A stretch of 48,279 nt of DNA from Bacillus nitratireducens (GCF_001884135.1 NZ_MAOC01000056.1:1-48279); one strand, 5' to 3'. Shown: positions 20,381-30,258, counted from the first letter of the stretch. Notes: generated from the sequence alone by a model not told the origin. Program-made: numbers and translations.

Positions 20381-23300
20381 ATGATAGGTTTATTAGAGCA
20401 GTTTTATAAAAATGAAGAGATACAATCGGTTATTAATGGGCTAGAAGATGGGTTGAAAGAGCAACTTATATCGGGTATGGCAACATCTTCTCGTTCATTA
20501 TTAATGGCAGCTTTATATAAAAAAACAAAAAAATCGCAACTAATTGTGACGCATAATTTATACCAAGCACAAAAAGTACATGAAGATTTAGTGGCTTTAC
20601 TTGGTGAAAAAGATGTGTGGTTATATCCCGTAAATGAATTGATAGCATCGGAAATCGGTGTTGCAAGTCCAGAATTGAAGGCGCAGCGTATTGAAGTGTT
20701 AAATCGCTTGGCGGCGGGAGAGAATGGGATTATTGTAGCGCCAGTTGCAGGACTACGTAGATTTTTACCAATAAAAGAATTATGGAAGCAAAGGCAAATT
20801 GAAATCAATCTAGGGCAAGAGATTGATTTAGATGCACTTTTGCATACTTTACATCATATTGGCTACGAGCGTAAGTCAATGGTAGAAGCTCCAGGAGAGT
20901 TCAGTTTACGCGGGGGAATATTAGATATTTACCCATTAACGGAAGAATTACCATTTCGTATTGAATTCTTCGATACAGAAGTCGATTCTATTCGATTGTT
21001 TGATGTGGATGAACAGCGCTCTCAAGATAAAAAGGAAAGTGTTAAGTTCGGTCCAGCAACAGAGTTTTTATTTTCACAGGAAGAATTGAAATTGGGAATT
21101 AAGCATCTTGAAGAAGGTTTGACTAAGACGATGCAAAAGCTTTCCGATGATAAATTAAAGACTACAGTACTTGAGACGGTAAGTCATGAAATTGAGATGT
21201 TGAAAAACGGGCAAAGTATAGAACAAATGTTTAAATATTTATCTATTTTCTATAAAGAACCTGCTAGTCTGATAGATTATTTACCAGAAGATGGTGTTGT
21301 GATTTTAGATGAAATTTCCCGTATTCAAGAAACGGCATCACATCTCGAAACAGAAGAAGCGGAATGGTATATATCACTTCTTGGTGAAGGAACAATTATT
21401 CAGGACTTATCTTTCTCCCACTCATTTGAGGAGTTTCTTCATCATAAAAAAAGAAGTTTTGTATATTTAACGTTATTCTTGCGCCATATAGCACATACAC
21501 ATCCACAAAATATTGTGAATGTGACATGTAAAACAATGCAAGATTTCCACGGACAGATGCAGTTGTTAAAAACTGAAATTGATAGATGGAATGAAGGGCA
21601 TTTTACGACCGTTGTGCTCGGAACAGATGATGAACGTGTAAAAAAACTACAACATATTTTAAGTGATTATGATATTGAGGCAGACATTGTAGAGGCGACA
21701 GATATTTTATTGCCTGGAAGGTTACAAATTGCTGTGGGTGATTTACATGCAGGGTTTGAAATGCCGATGCAAAAGCTTGTTGTTATTACTGAAAAGGAGC
21801 TTTTTCATAAGAAGGTTAAAAAATCACAACGTAAGCAAAAGTTATCTAACGCTGAACGTATTAAAAGTTATTCGGAATTAAAAGTTGGAGACTATGTAGT
21901 TCATGTAAATCATGGTATAGGTAAATTTTTAGGTATTGAGACATTAGAGATTAATGGTGTTCATAAAGATTATTTAAATATTAAATATCAAGGTAATGAT
22001 AAGTTATATGTTCCGATTGAACAAATTGATCAAGTGCAAAAATATGTAGGATCTGAAGGTAAGGATCCGAAAGTTTATAAATTAGGCGGTAATGATTGGA
22101 AGAAGGTTAAAACGAAAGTTGAAAAATCTGTACAAGACATTGCAGATGACCTAATTAAATTGTATGCCGAGCGCGAAGCTTCAAAAGGTTATGCATATAC
22201 ACCAGATACGGCAGAACAACAAGAATTTGAATCTTCTTTCCCATATCAAGAGACAGAGGATCAATTACGTTCTATTGACGAAATTAAGAAAGATATGGAA
22301 CGTGGACGTCCGATGGATAGGCTTCTTTGTGGTGACGTAGGGTATGGAAAGACTGAAGTAGCCATTCGTGCGGCATTTAAAGCAATTATGGATGAAAAAC
22401 AAGTTGCGATTTTAGTACCGACAACCATTCTTGCACAACAACACTATGAAACAATTCGAGAGCGTTTTCAAGATTACCCGATTAATATAGGGTTGCTAAG
22501 TAGATTCCGTACGCGGAAACAACAAAATGAAACGATTAAGGGTTTAAAAGATGGAACGGTAGATATTGTAATCGGAACACATCGTATTTTATCCAAAGAT
22601 GTTACTTATAAAGATTTAGGACTTCTTATTATTGATGAGGAACAAAGATTCGGTGTTACGCATAAAGAAAAAATTAAACAATTGAAAGCAAATGTTGACG
22701 TTTTAACGTTAACGGCAACTCCGATTCCACGTACACTTCATATGTCTATGCTTGGTGTGCGTGATTTATCTGTAATTGAGACACCGCCAGAGAATAGGTT
22801 CCCAGTACAAACATATGTAGTGGAGTATAATCCAGCATTAATGCGAGAAGCGATAGAGCGAGAGCTTGCAAGAGGAGGTCAAATTTACTTCTTATATAAC
22901 CGTGTGGAGGATATTGAAAGAAAAGCAGATGAAATTTCGATGTTAGTTCCAGACGCTCGTGTAACATACGCACACGGGAAAATGAATGAAGGTGAATTAG
23001 AGTCTGTTATGCTATCGTTTTTAGAGGGGCAGCATGATGTTCTTGTAAGTACAACAATTATTGAGACGGGTGTAGATATTCCGAATGTAAATACATTAAT
23101 TGTATTTGATGCAGATCGTATGGGATTATCACAGTTGTATCAGCTTCGTGGTCGTGTTGGACGTTCTAATCGCGTCGCGTATGCATACTTTGCATACAAA
23201 CGCGATAAAGTGTTATCGGAAGTTGCAGAGAGGCGTCTGCAGGCAATTAAAGAGTTTACAGAGCTTGGATCTGGTTTCAAAATTGCGATGAGAGATTTAT

Positions 23301-23911
23301 CAATTCGTGGTGCAGGTAACTTGTTAGGAGCAGAACAACATGGATTTATTGATTCTGTCGGATTTGATCTATATTCTCAAATGCTAAAAGATGCAATTGA
23401 ACAGCGCAGGGGAACAGACGGAGTTGAAAATATAGTTAATGTTGAAATTGATTTAGAAGTAGATGCATATTTACCGGATGCTTATATTTCAGATAGTAAA
23501 CAAAAAATTATGATGTATAAACAATTTAGAGGTGTTTCTGCAATTGAGGATATTGAAGAGCTGCAGGAAGAGATGATAGATAGATTTGGTGATTATCCAC
23601 AAGAAGTTGGTTATTTATTACAAATCGCAAATATTAAAGTGTTAGCAATGAAAGAACAAATTGAGTTAATTAAGCAAAATAAATTTGAAGTAACGTTCCT
23701 GTTTTCTGAACAAGCAAGCCAAAATATCGATGGTGGGAAATTATTTATGCTAGGGAATAGTTTTGGTCGTATGATTGGTCTTGGTATGGAAGGGTCACAA
23801 TTGAAAATTGTTATGAAAACGAATGGATTAGAGACATCGAAATGGTTAACAATTGCTGAAAATTTATTAAAAGGCTTACCAGATGTAAAAAAAGAAGTAA
23901 TAAATGCCTAA
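20381..23911 (+). CDS. mfd: Transcription-repair coupling factor Mfd
   Basis: ATP-driven translocase of 1176 residues that removes stalled RNA polymerase and recruits UvrA. Domains in order: a UvrB-like module (about 1-350), the RNA polymerase interaction domain (about residues 490-560, KVGDYVVHVNHGIGKFLGIE), the RecG-like translocase with Walker A GDVGYGKT (651-658) and DEEQ box (752-755), the TRG region, and the C-terminal autoinhibitory domain. ATG 20381 follows GAGAGGAG; the in-frame ATG at 20288 lies inside the fin terminator. Confidence 0.97.
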   Translation: MIGLLEQFYKNEEIQSVINGLEDGLKEQLISGMATSSRSLLMAALYKKTKKSQLIVTHNLYQAQKVHEDLVALLGEKDVWLYPVNELIASEIGVASPELKAQRIEVLNRLAAGENGIIVAPVAGLRRFLPIKELWKQRQIEINLGQEIDLDALLHTLHHIGYERKSMVEAPGEFSLRGGILDIYPLTEELPFRIEFFDTEVDSIRLFDVDEQRSQDKKESVKFGPATEFLFSQEELKLGIKHLEEGLTKTMQKLSDDKLKTTVLETVSHEIEMLKNGQSIEQMFKYLSIFYKEPASLIDYLPEDGVVILDEISRIQETASHLETEEAEWYISLLGEGTIIQDLSFSHSFEEFLHHKKRSFVYLTLFLRHIAHTHPQNIVNVTCKTMQDFHGQMQLLKTEIDRWNEGHFTTVVLGTDDERVKKLQHILSDYDIEADIVEATDILLPGRLQIAVGDLHAGFEMPMQKLVVITEKELFHKKVKKSQRKQKLSNAERIKSYSELKVGDYVVHVNHGIGKFLGIETLEINGVHKDYLNIKYQGNDKLYVPIEQIDQVQKYVGSEGKDPKVYKLGGNDWKKVKTKVEKSVQDIADDLIKLYAEREASKGYAYTPDTAEQQEFESSFPYQETEDQLRSIDEIKKDMERGRPMDRLLCGDVGYGKTEVAIRAAFKAIMDEKQVAILVPTTILAQQHYETIRERFQDYPINIGLLSRFRTRKQQNETIKGLKDGTVDIVIGTHRILSKDVTYKDLGLLIIDEEQRFGVTHKEKIKQLKANVDVLTLTATPIPRTLHMSMLGVRDLSVIETPPENRFPVQTYVVEYNPALMREAIERELARGGQIYFLYNRVEDIERKADEISMLVPDARVTYAHGKMNEGELESVMLSFLEGQHDVLVSTTIIETGVDIPNVNTLIVFDADRMGLSQLYQLRGRVGRSNRVAYAYFAYKRDKVLSEVAERRLQAIKEFTELGSGFKIAMRDLSIRGAGNLLGAEQHGFIDSVGFDLYSQMLKDAIEQRRGTDGVENIVNVEIDLEVDAYLPDAYISDSKQKIMMYKQFRGVSAIEDIEELQEEMIDRFGDYPQEVGYLLQIANIKVLAMKEQIELIKQNKFEVTFLFSEQASQNIDGGKLFMLGNSFGRMIGLGMEGSQLKIVMKTNGLETSKWLTIAENLLKGLPDVKKEVINA

Positions 23912-23937
23912 TTTAAGATAAAAAATACAATTCGACG

Positions 23938-23967
23938 TGCATAGAAGAACTAATGTGTAAAATACTA
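23938..23967 (+). promoter_or_regulatory. Sigma-G promoter of spoVT
   Basis: -35 TGCATA (23938-23943), a 17-bp spacer and -10 AATACTA (23961-23967), close to the sigma-G pattern TGMATA and CATACTA. spoVT is sigma-G dependent in B. subtilis. Confidence 0.78.
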
Positions 23968-24047
23968 TGTTTAACAGTTGGTGATTTTTACATGAACAGG
24001 TAAATTCACCACTTTTGATCATCAGTAGAAAGTGAGGCAGCATTAGA

Positions 24048-24584
24048 ATGAAAGCAACTGGAATCGTACGTCGAATTGATGATTTAGGCAGGGTAGTAAT
24101 CCCGAAGGAAATTCGTAGAACTTTACGTATTCGAGAAGGAGACCCACTAGAAATATTTGTTGATCGCGATGGAGAAGTGATTTTGAAAAAATATTCTCCA
24201 ATTAGTGAGCTGGGTAATTTTGCAAAAGAATATACGGAAGCTTTATACGATAGCTTAGGACATAATGTGCTTGTATGTGATCGTGATTCTATTATCGCAG
24301 TAGCAGGCATATCTAAAAAAGAATACTTAAATAAAAGTGTTGGCGATTTAATCGAGAAGACAATGGAAGAGCGTAAGTCTGTAATTATGACAGATGAAAG
24401 CGAAATTTCAATTATTGATGGAGTAACAGAAAAAGTGAGCTCCTATACAATTGGCCCGATTGTTGCGAATGGGGATCCAATTGGAGCTGTTGTTATCTTC
24501 TCTAAAGAGGCCATTATAAGTGAAGTAGAGCATAAGTCAGTAAATACAGCTGCAAGCTTTTTAGCGAAACAAATGGAGCAGTAG
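24048..24584 (+). CDS. spoVT: Stage V sporulation protein T, forespore transcription regulator
   Basis: A 178-residue regulator with an AbrB-like N-terminal swapped-hairpin DNA-binding domain (MKATGIVRRIDDLGRVVIPKEIRRTLRI) and a C-terminal GAF-like domain (about residues 56-178). It activates and represses sigma-G genes in the forespore and affects spore germination. It is a paralogue of AbrB at 6751. It is read from a sigma-G-like promoter, with GTGAGGCAGC before ATG 24048, and is followed by 90 bases before a terminator. Confidence 0.96.
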   Translation: MKATGIVRRIDDLGRVVIPKEIRRTLRIREGDPLEIFVDRDGEVILKKYSPISELGNFAKEYTEALYDSLGHNVLVCDRDSIIAVAGISKKEYLNKSVGDLIEKTMEERKSVIMTDESEISIIDGVTEKVSSYTIGPIVANGDPIGAVVIFSKEAIISEVEHKSVNTAASFLAKQMEQ

Positions 24585-24675
24585 TGAAGTGTAATTTCTA
24601 TAAGTAGCAATCTTTCCTAATTATGATATTTCTATTTGAGAAATTAACTATTTGGAGATATAAGTATATTGAACG

Positions 24676-24702
24676 AAGGTAGCGCTTTGCTACCTTTTTT
24701 CG
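24676..24702 (+). terminator. spoVT terminator
   Basis: Arms AAGGTAGC (24676-24683) and GCTACCTT (24689-24696), loop GCTTT, then a T-run. Confidence 0.9.
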
Positions 24703-24770
24703 TTGAACATTTTCAATGTTGCACGAACGTATTATTACTCGTGGAGGCAGGGAGCCTGTTCTTTTCTTTA

Positions 24771-24779
24771 TGATATAAT
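24771..24779 (+). promoter_or_regulatory. Extended -10 promoter for the yabM operon
   Basis: TGATATAAT: a TGN extension plus a perfect TATAAT (24774-24779), 36 bp before yabM. No -35 at standard spacing. Confidence 0.55.
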
Positions 24780-24814
24780 ACGAGGGGTGAGAATAGAAAA
24801 AGGAGTTTTCTTGT

Positions 24815-26416
24815 ATGGAAGCGAAGAAGTATCAAGCCTTTTGGCGTGGGGCTATTATATTAACAATCGCAAGTTTTGTTACGAAAGTATTAAGCGCTTT
24901 TTACCGTATTCCATATCAAAATATAGCGGGTGATATTGGTTTTTATATTTACCAACAAATTTATCCGTTTTATGGATTTTGTTTAATTTTAGCTACTTAT
25001 GGGTTTCCCATTATTATTTCAAAAATGGTCGCAGAAAGATTAGAACAAGGAAAACAAAAAGAAGCAGAAGAAATTATTTGTGTATCTTTTTGGTTTTTAT
25101 TAGGAATTGGATTTGTGGGTTTTTTCACATTGTTCTTCGGTGCCGAAACAATTGCATCGGCTATGGGCGATATACATTTGGATAAATTATTACGTGTTAT
25201 TTCGTTTTCATTCCTACTAATGCCATTTTTATCTGTAGCGAGAGGATATTTTCAAGGATTCAATAATATGATGCCGACGGCTGTTTCGCAAGTAATTGAA
25301 CAAACGATTCGTGTTTCTATTATTGTGTTTTTATCACTATTCCTTATTGCTCATGGATTTGATTTATATACAGTTGGTGCGGGTGCTATGTTAGGTTCAA
25401 TTGCAGGTGGGCTTATTGGGATTATCGTACTTTTACTTTATATGCGTCATGATTTCCGGTCTATTTTCTTTAAAAGTTGGAAGAGAGTTGGAGATAAAAA
25501 AAGGATTATTAGAATCCTTTTTTGGCAGGGATTGGCGATTTGTGTTAGTAATTTAGTCCTTATTTTTATACAAATGGCGGATTCTATTTCCTTTTATACC
25601 TTGCTTATTCGCGCGGGGGAGCAAGTTGAAAATGCAAAGGTACTAAAAGGCGTTTATGATAGAAGTATCCCGCTTATGCAATTGGGTACTGTTGTGACAA
25701 CTTCTTTCTCATTGTCACTTATACCTATTATTACAGCGGCGAAAGAAAGAGGAGATTTTTCCTTTATTCAAGAAAAGGTAAAGTTAGCAATGAAAATAAC
25801 ATTCGTTATTGGATTTGCAGCTGCTATTGGATTAACTTGTATTATTCAACCTACAAATATTATGTTGTTTGAAAATAGTGATGGATCAGATGTGTTATCG
25901 ATTTTATCTTTATCTATTTTATTTAGTTCATTGTCAATTACAACTGCTTCTATTTTGCAAGGGTTGGGACAAACATTAAAACCAGCAATATTCGTTGTAT
26001 TTGGAGGTTGTTTGAAGCTAGCTTTAAACTATATATTAATGCCGTATTTTGGTGTAAAGGGAGCTGCAATTGCAACTTTAGTTGCGCTTATTGTAATTGC
26101 CTTGCTAAATAGTGTTTTACTTATGCGAGCTGTATCAGATCCGCTTATTGATAAGCGGAATATGTTAGGTGTAGTTATTAGTGGCATTGGTATGGGGTTT
26201 GTATTAATAATCTTTATGCGTGTGTTGCGAATGTCTGGATTAGTAATTGATACAGGACATAGAGGAATTGCGACGCTTGAAGCGCTGTTAGGTGTAGCTA
26301 TCGGCGGATTAGCATATATGTTTTTAATTTTAAAATTACGTGTATTTACAAAAGAAGAATTAGGAACCGTTATGAAACAAGAGAAAAAAGAAGGTTCATT
26401 GAAGAAGAGTGGATAG
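24815..26416 (+). CDS. yabM: MOP-superfamily polysaccharide/lipid flippase YabM
   Basis: Integral membrane protein of 533 residues with about 14 hydrophobic segments, of the MATE/MVF/polysaccharide-transporter superfamily (SpoVB, MurJ and YtgP relatives). The N-terminus KYQAFWRGAIILTIASFVTKVLSAFYRIPYQNI is typical of the subgroup. It likely flips a lipid-linked cell-wall or polysaccharide precursor; the substrate in Bacillus is not known to me. The Shine-Dalgarno is AAAAGGAG at 24799. It ends 12 bp before yabN, so yabM-yabN-rqcP form an operon. Confidence 0.9.
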   Translation: MEAKKYQAFWRGAIILTIASFVTKVLSAFYRIPYQNIAGDIGFYIYQQIYPFYGFCLILATYGFPIIISKMVAERLEQGKQKEAEEIICVSFWFLLGIGFVGFFTLFFGAETIASAMGDIHLDKLLRVISFSFLLMPFLSVARGYFQGFNNMMPTAVSQVIEQTIRVSIIVFLSLFLIAHGFDLYTVGAGAMLGSIAGGLIGIIVLLLYMRHDFRSIFFKSWKRVGDKKRIIRILFWQGLAICVSNLVLIFIQMADSISFYTLLIRAGEQVENAKVLKGVYDRSIPLMQLGTVVTTSFSLSLIPIITAAKERGDFSFIQEKVKLAMKITFVIGFAAAIGLTCIIQPTNIMLFENSDGSDVLSILSLSILFSSLSITTASILQGLGQTLKPAIFVVFGGCLKLALNYILMPYFGVKGAAIATLVALIVIALLNSVLLMRAVSDPLIDKRNMLGVVISGIGMGFVLIIFMRVLRMSGLVIDTGHRGIATLEALLGVAIGGLAYMFLILKLRVFTKEELGTVMKQEKKEGSLKKSG

Positions 26417-26428
26417 AGGTGACTGGTT

Positions 26429-27889
26429 GTGAGTGGAATTATTACTATTTTAGGATTAGGTGCTGGTGAGTTAGATCAGTTAACGATGGGTGTATATCGA
26501 AAGATAAAAGAAGCGGACCATATGTTTGTTAGAACGAAGGAACACCCAGTTATAGAAGAATTGGAGAAAGAAGGCATAAAATATACAGCTTTTGACGATG
26601 TATACGAAGCGCATGATACATTTGAAATCGTATATGAAACAATCGCGAATACGTTGTTAGAACAAGCTAAAGGTACAGAAATTATTTATGCGGTTCCTGG
26701 TCATCCGCTTGTAGCAGAAAGAACAGTTCAGCTACTTTTGGAAAAAGGAGAGGTAGCAAATATTGAAGTGCGACTTGAAGGTGGACAAAGTTTCCTTGAT
26801 CCGATGTTTGCGAGCCTAAAAATTGATCCGATTGAAGGATTTCAATTAATTGATGCTACATCATTTGAAAGAGGGCAATTAGAGTTACGTCAACATTTAA
26901 TCTTTTGCCAAGTGTATGATGCGTTTGTTGCTTCAGATGTGAAACTACCGTTAATGGAGATGTTGCCAGATGATTACGAAGTGTATATCGTAACAGCTGC
27001 AGGAACTTCATTTGAGCAAGTAAAAAAAGTGCCATTATACATGTTAGATCATGAAACAGAATTAAATAATTTAACGAGTGTATATGTACCACCAGTTAAG
27101 GAACGTGCATCCTTGTATCAGCAGTTTGATGTGCTTAGAGCAATTATTGCTGATCTTCGTGGACCGAATGGTTGCCCGTGGGATAAAAAGCAAACTCATC
27201 AATCTTTAAAGAAATACTTAATTGAAGAAGCATATGAGGTGCTAGAAGCCATTGATGAAGAGGATGATGATCATTTAGTAGAAGAACTGGGTGATATATT
27301 ATTACAAGTTATGCTTCATGCCCAAATTGGAGAGGATGAAGGTTGGTTCTCTATAGACGATATTATCCGAACTTTATCTGAGAAAATGGTTCGTCGTCAC
27401 CCACATGTGTTTGGGAATACGGATGTAAATAATGCTGATGAAGTAATTGCGAATTGGGAAGAGATTAAAAAACAAGAAAAGGGATTCGTGAAAGAATCTG
27501 TTTTAACGGGTATTCCAAAAAGCTTACCGCAGCTAATGCGTGCTTATGAAATTCAGAAGAAAGCTGGAAAGGTTGGATTTGATTGGGTTGATGTGCAGCC
27601 GATGATAGAGAAAGCCTTAGAAGAATGGCAAGAATTCCAGCAAGAAGTTGTAAACATGGATGAGGAAAAGATGCTAGGTGAATTTGGTGATTTATTATTT
27701 GCATTTGTTAATATAGCTCGTCATTATAAAATAGATCCAGAAGAAGCGTTGCATTCAACTAATGAGAAATTTACCGGTCGTTTTTTATACATGGAAGCAA
27801 AAGTAGCAGAAATGAATAAAGAAATGCAAGATTTATCATTAGAACAGTTAGATGTTTTATGGGAAGAGGCCAAACAAACAGAGCGTTAA
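26429..27889 (+). CDS. yabN: YabN: tetrapyrrole-methylase-like domain fused to MazG NTP pyrophosphohydrolase
   Basis: A 486-residue fusion. Residues about 1-220 resemble SAM-dependent tetrapyrrole methylases ([26 protein letters not shown]), and the rest is MazG with [31 protein letters not shown] and a second MazG-like helix set ([16 protein letters not shown], and [21 protein letters not shown]). MazG hydrolyses nucleoside triphosphates, removing aberrant ones. The role of the methylase-like half is unknown. It starts at GTG 26429, with AGAGGTG upstream, and overlaps no neighbour. Confidence 0.92.
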   Translation: MSGIITILGLGAGELDQLTMGVYRKIKEADHMFVRTKEHPVIEELEKEGIKYTAFDDVYEAHDTFEIVYETIANTLLEQAKGTEIIYAVPGHPLVAERTVQLLLEKGEVANIEVRLEGGQSFLDPMFASLKIDPIEGFQLIDATSFERGQLELRQHLIFCQVYDAFVASDVKLPLMEMLPDDYEVYIVTAAGTSFEQVKKVPLYMLDHETELNNLTSVYVPPVKERASLYQQFDVLRAIIADLRGPNGCPWDKKQTHQSLKKYLIEEAYEVLEAIDEEDDDHLVEELGDILLQVMLHAQIGEDEGWFSIDDIIRTLSEKMVRRHPHVFGNTDVNNADEVIANWEEIKKQEKGFVKESVLTGIPKSLPQLMRAYEIQKKAGKVGFDWVDVQPMIEKALEEWQEFQQEVVNMDEEKMLGEFGDLLFAFVNIARHYKIDPEEALHSTNEKFTGRFLYMEAKVAEMNKEMQDLSLEQLDVLWEEAKQTER

Positions 27890-27903
27890 TAGGGGGACTT
27901 GAT

Positions 27904-28179
27904 ATGCGTTTAGATAAGTTTTTGAAAGTGTCACGTTTAATTAAAAGAAGAACATTAGCAAAAGAAGTATCTGATCAAGGAAGAATATCCATTAATGGTC
28001 AAGTGGCAAAAGCGAGTTCAGATGTAAAGGTAGATGATGAATTAACAATTCGTTTTGGTCAAAAAATAGTAACTGTGAAAGTAAATGAATTGAAAGAAAC
28101 GACTAAAAAAGAAGATGCAGCGAACATGTATAGTATAGTTCGCGAAGAAAAAGTAAAAGCGGAAGAAGGCTTGTTCTAA
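27904..28179 (+). CDS. rqcP: RqcP (YabO), S4-domain ribosome quality-control factor
   Basis: A 91-residue S4 RNA-binding protein, homologous to Hsp15. In B. subtilis RqcP works with RqcH on stalled 50S-peptidyl-tRNA complexes to add alanine tails that mark nascent chains for degradation. The S4 motif spans [52 protein letters not shown] 27904 follows AGGGGGAC; the in-frame ATG at 27859 lies within yabN and adds 15 unconserved residues. Confidence 0.93.
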   Translation: MRLDKFLKVSRLIKRRTLAKEVSDQGRISINGQVAKASSDVKVDDELTIRFGQKIVTVKVNELKETTKKEDAANMYSIVREEKVKAEEGLF

Positions 28180-28194
28180 AATGGGCCACCCCTT

Positions 28195-28202
28195 CATACA
28201 TT
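28195..28202 (+). promoter_or_regulatory. Possible sigma-E -10 element for yabP
   Basis: CATACATT fits the sigma-E -10 (CATACANT) 35 bp before yabP. A -35 (ATATT-like) at 14 bp is weak. yabP-yabQ are mother-cell genes in B. subtilis. Confidence 0.4.
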
Positions 28203-28237
28203 ACTATTAGCTAGTATAAAGCTATGGGGGGATTTTC

Positions 28238-28546
28238 GTGAATAATGGTTACTCACCTATGTCTTCTAATCAACAAAATGTTTCTGTAGAGCATGATATT
28301 ATCATGCGTGGCAGGCGTGTAATCGATATTACCGGTGTAAAGCAAGTGGAGAGTTTTGATAGCGAAGAGTTTTTACTGGAGACTGTAATGGGTTTTTTAA
28401 CAATTCGTGGTCAAAATTTACAGATGAAGAATTTAGATGTAGAAAAGGGTGTTGTATCGATTAAAGGGAAAATTCATGAGATGCTGTATATTGATGAGAA
28501 CCAAGGGGAGAAAACTAAAGGTTTCTTTAGTAAGTTGTTTAAATGA
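28238..28546 (+). CDS. yabP: YabP, spore-cortex-related mother-cell protein
   Basis: A 102-residue YabP/YqfC-family sporulation protein, required with YabQ for normal spore cortex in B. subtilis. The family core HDIIMRGRRVIDITGVKQVESFDSEEFLLETVMGFLTIRG is present. It starts at GTG 28238 behind GGGGGGA (28226). The stop overlaps the yabQ start (ATGA), showing translational coupling of the pair. Confidence 0.92.
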   Translation: MNNGYSPMSSNQQNVSVEHDIIMRGRRVIDITGVKQVESFDSEEFLLETVMGFLTIRGQNLQMKNLDVEKGVVSIKGKIHEMLYIDENQGEKTKGFFSKLFK

Positions 28547-29196
28547 GCCTAACAATTCAGTTGTATACAATGCTTTCAATGATTGGAATGGGTGCTTGGA
28601 TTGGTGCATCTTTAGATACGTATCAACGATTCTTAAAACGCCAAGAGCGTAAACGTTGGCTTGTATTTATACATGATATACTATTTTGGATTGTCCAAGC
28701 CTTATTCGTTTTTTATGTATTACTGCTCGTGAATGAAGCTGAATTACGTATATATGTATTTTTGGCATTATTATGCGGTTTTGCGGCATATCAAAGTTTA
28801 TTGAAAGCATTATACATGAAGATGTTAAATTTTCTCATCCATATTTTTGTGCAAACAATACAATTTTTTGTTCGAATTATACAGCTACTCATGATAAAAC
28901 CTGTTATTATTATAGCGCAGCTATTTATTGCATTTATATTATTCTTATTTCGTGTACTGCTTTCAATTGGACGTGTGTTATGGAAAATGGCGATTTGGAT
29001 ATTACTTTTCATGTGGAAAGTTTTTTTCTGGCCTGTTCGATTTATTGCTTCACTCATATGGAAACTTCTCCCTAATCGTGTTAAACTTTTTATAACGAAG
29101 CATGTAGGGTTCCTGCAATATATAGCAAAGTTGAAGGGACATACCTTCCAATTATGGGAGCGTATAAAAAAGAAGTTAGGGGGACCTCGGAAATGA
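28543..29196 (+). CDS. yabQ: YabQ, membrane protein needed for spore cortex
   Basis: A 217-residue membrane protein with several hydrophobic segments (about residues 5-25, 43-85, then long aromatic/aliphatic stretches to 170) and a basic C-terminus. In B. subtilis YabQ sits in the outer forespore membrane and is needed for cortex formation. It overlaps yabP at the start and divIC at the stop (ATGA), so three genes are tightly coupled even though divIC is vegetative. Confidence 0.9.
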   Translation: MSLTIQLYTMLSMIGMGAWIGASLDTYQRFLKRQERKRWLVFIHDILFWIVQALFVFYVLLLVNEAELRIYVFLALLCGFAAYQSLLKALYMKMLNFLIHIFVQTIQFFVRIIQLLMIKPVIIIAQLFIAFILFLFRVLLSIGRVLWKMAIWILLFMWKVFFWPVRFIASLIWKLLPNRVKLFITKHVGFLQYIAKLKGHTFQLWERIKKKLGGPRK

Positions 29197-29552
29197 GGGA
29201 ACTGAGACAAAGAACAATCGAAAAACAGAGTCCAAATCCTGTTAAAGAACATATAATACAAACGGATGAGAACAGGAAGCGACTTTATCGCCGTTTAGCG
29301 GTTTTTCTTGTCTTTGCTTTTACAATTATTGCGAGTATTAGTGTAACGTTTTATCAACAAAACAGTTCCATTAAAGCAAAAGAGGCAAAAGTTAAGGACA
29401 TGAAAAAAGAACTGGATTCATTAACGAAAAAGGAAAAAAGTCTAAAAGACGAAGTTCAAAAGTTAAATGATGAAGAGTACGTTTTAAAGATTGCTAGAAG
29501 GGATTATTTCTTCTCCGGAAAAGGGGAGATAATTTTTCCTGTTTCTAAGTAG
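29193..29552 (+). CDS. divIC: Cell-division protein DivIC (FtsB family)
   Basis: A 119-residue bitopic protein: a basic cytoplasmic N-terminus, one transmembrane helix (about residues 35-56, AVFLVFAFTIIASISVTFY) and an extracytoplasmic coiled coil (about 60-100), with the C-terminal YVLKIARRDYFFSGKGE block of DivIC. It forms the FtsL-DivIB-DivIC divisome subcomplex. ATG 29193 is used because TAGGGGGAC (29177-29185) precedes it; the in-frame ATG at 29154 is inside yabQ. Confidence 0.94.
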   Translation: MRELRQRTIEKQSPNPVKEHIIQTDENRKRLYRRLAVFLVFAFTIIASISVTFYQQNSSIKAKEAKVKDMKKELDSLTKKEKSLKDEVQKLNDEEYVLKIARRDYFFSGKGEIIFPVSK

Positions 29553-29563
29553 AGTATGTCTTA

Positions 29564-29593
29564 TTGACACTATATTTTAGGATTATATATAAT
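29564..29593 (+). promoter_or_regulatory. Strong sigma-A promoter of yabR
   Basis: Perfect -35 TTGACA (29564-29569) and perfect -10 TATAAT (29588-29593), with an 18-bp spacer, 47 bp before yabR. Confidence 0.85.
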
Positions 29594-29639
29594 AAAGTAA
29601 AATTTGACTTTTTAACCACTAAGGAGGAGCATTTTTTTT

Positions 29640-30128
29640 ATGTCAATCGAGGTAGGCAGCAAGTTACAGGGTAAAGTAACAGGTATTACAAATTTTGGCG
29701 CTTTTGTGGAGCTGCCAGAAGGCTTAACGGGTCTTGTTCATATTAGTGAAGTTGCTGATAATTATGTGAAAGATATTAACGATCACTTAAAAGTGGGCGA
29801 CCAAGTAGAAGTAAAAGTTATTAATGTTGAAAAAGATGGAAAGATTGGTCTATCTATTAAAAAAGCGAAAGAACGCGAAAAAACAGAAGGAGATCGTCCA
29901 CGTGGTGAATACCAACAACGCGGTGGTGATCAACAACGTTCTGGACGTCCACAACGTAATAATCGTTCTTTCAACAGAGATAACCGCGGTGGCGGTAACG
30001 ACCGAGCTCCAAAAGAAACATTTGAGCAAAAGATGGCACGCTTTTTAAAAGATAGTGAAGATCGTTTAACTTCTTTAAAGCGTAACACAGAATCTAAACG
30101 TGGTGGCCGTGGCGCACGTCGCGGATAA
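29640..30128 (+). CDS. yabR: S1-domain RNA-binding protein YabR
   Basis: A 162-residue protein. Residues 1-75 form an S1 domain (GSKLQGKVTGITNFGAFVELPEGLTGLVHISEVADNYVKD) of the general-stress-protein-13/polynucleotide-phosphorylase type. The remaining half is low-complexity, rich in Arg, Gly, Gln and Asn (repeated RGG, QQR, RNNR), a likely disordered RNA-binding tail, ending RGGRGARRG. It has a strong promoter and the Shine-Dalgarno AAGGAGGAG. The target RNA is unknown; ribosome association is plausible. Confidence 0.92.
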   Translation: MSIEVGSKLQGKVTGITNFGAFVELPEGLTGLVHISEVADNYVKDINDHLKVGDQVEVKVINVEKDGKIGLSIKKAKEREKTEGDRPRGEYQQRGGDQQRSGRPQRNNRSFNRDNRGGGNDRAPKETFEQKMARFLKDSEDRLTSLKRNTESKRGGRGARRG

Positions 30129-30159
30129 TAAGTCCGTTTAATTCTTAGCATATAGAGAG

Positions 30160-30190
30160 GTACCCAGAGTAATTACTCGGGTACTTTTTT
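30160..30190 (+). terminator. yabR terminator
   Basis: GTACCC (30160-30165) with GGGTAC (30179-30184), and inner GAGT/ACTC with one bulged base, then a T-run. Confidence 0.85.
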
Positions 30191-30229
30191 ATGTGAGAGA
30201 ATATATTTTAAAAAAGTTTTTGAGATGTG

Positions 30230-30258
30230 TTGACTTTAAAACATATCTGATGTAAGAT
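30230..30258 (+). promoter_or_regulatory. Sigma-A promoter of the tRNA-Met/tRNA-Glu operon
   Basis: -35 TTGACT (30230-30235), a 17-bp spacer and -10 TAAGAT (30253-30258), about 22 bp before the predicted transcription start to tRNA distance. Confidence 0.8.

Noticed and set aside
24703-24933. ORF of 76 codons overlapping the start of yabM
   Set aside because: No Shine-Dalgarno, unconserved sequence, overlaps promoter and yabM in another frame.
28791-29261. 156-codon reverse ORF opposite yabQ-divIC
   Set aside because: A shadow of AT-rich membrane-protein coding sequence, with no ribosome site or family resemblance.
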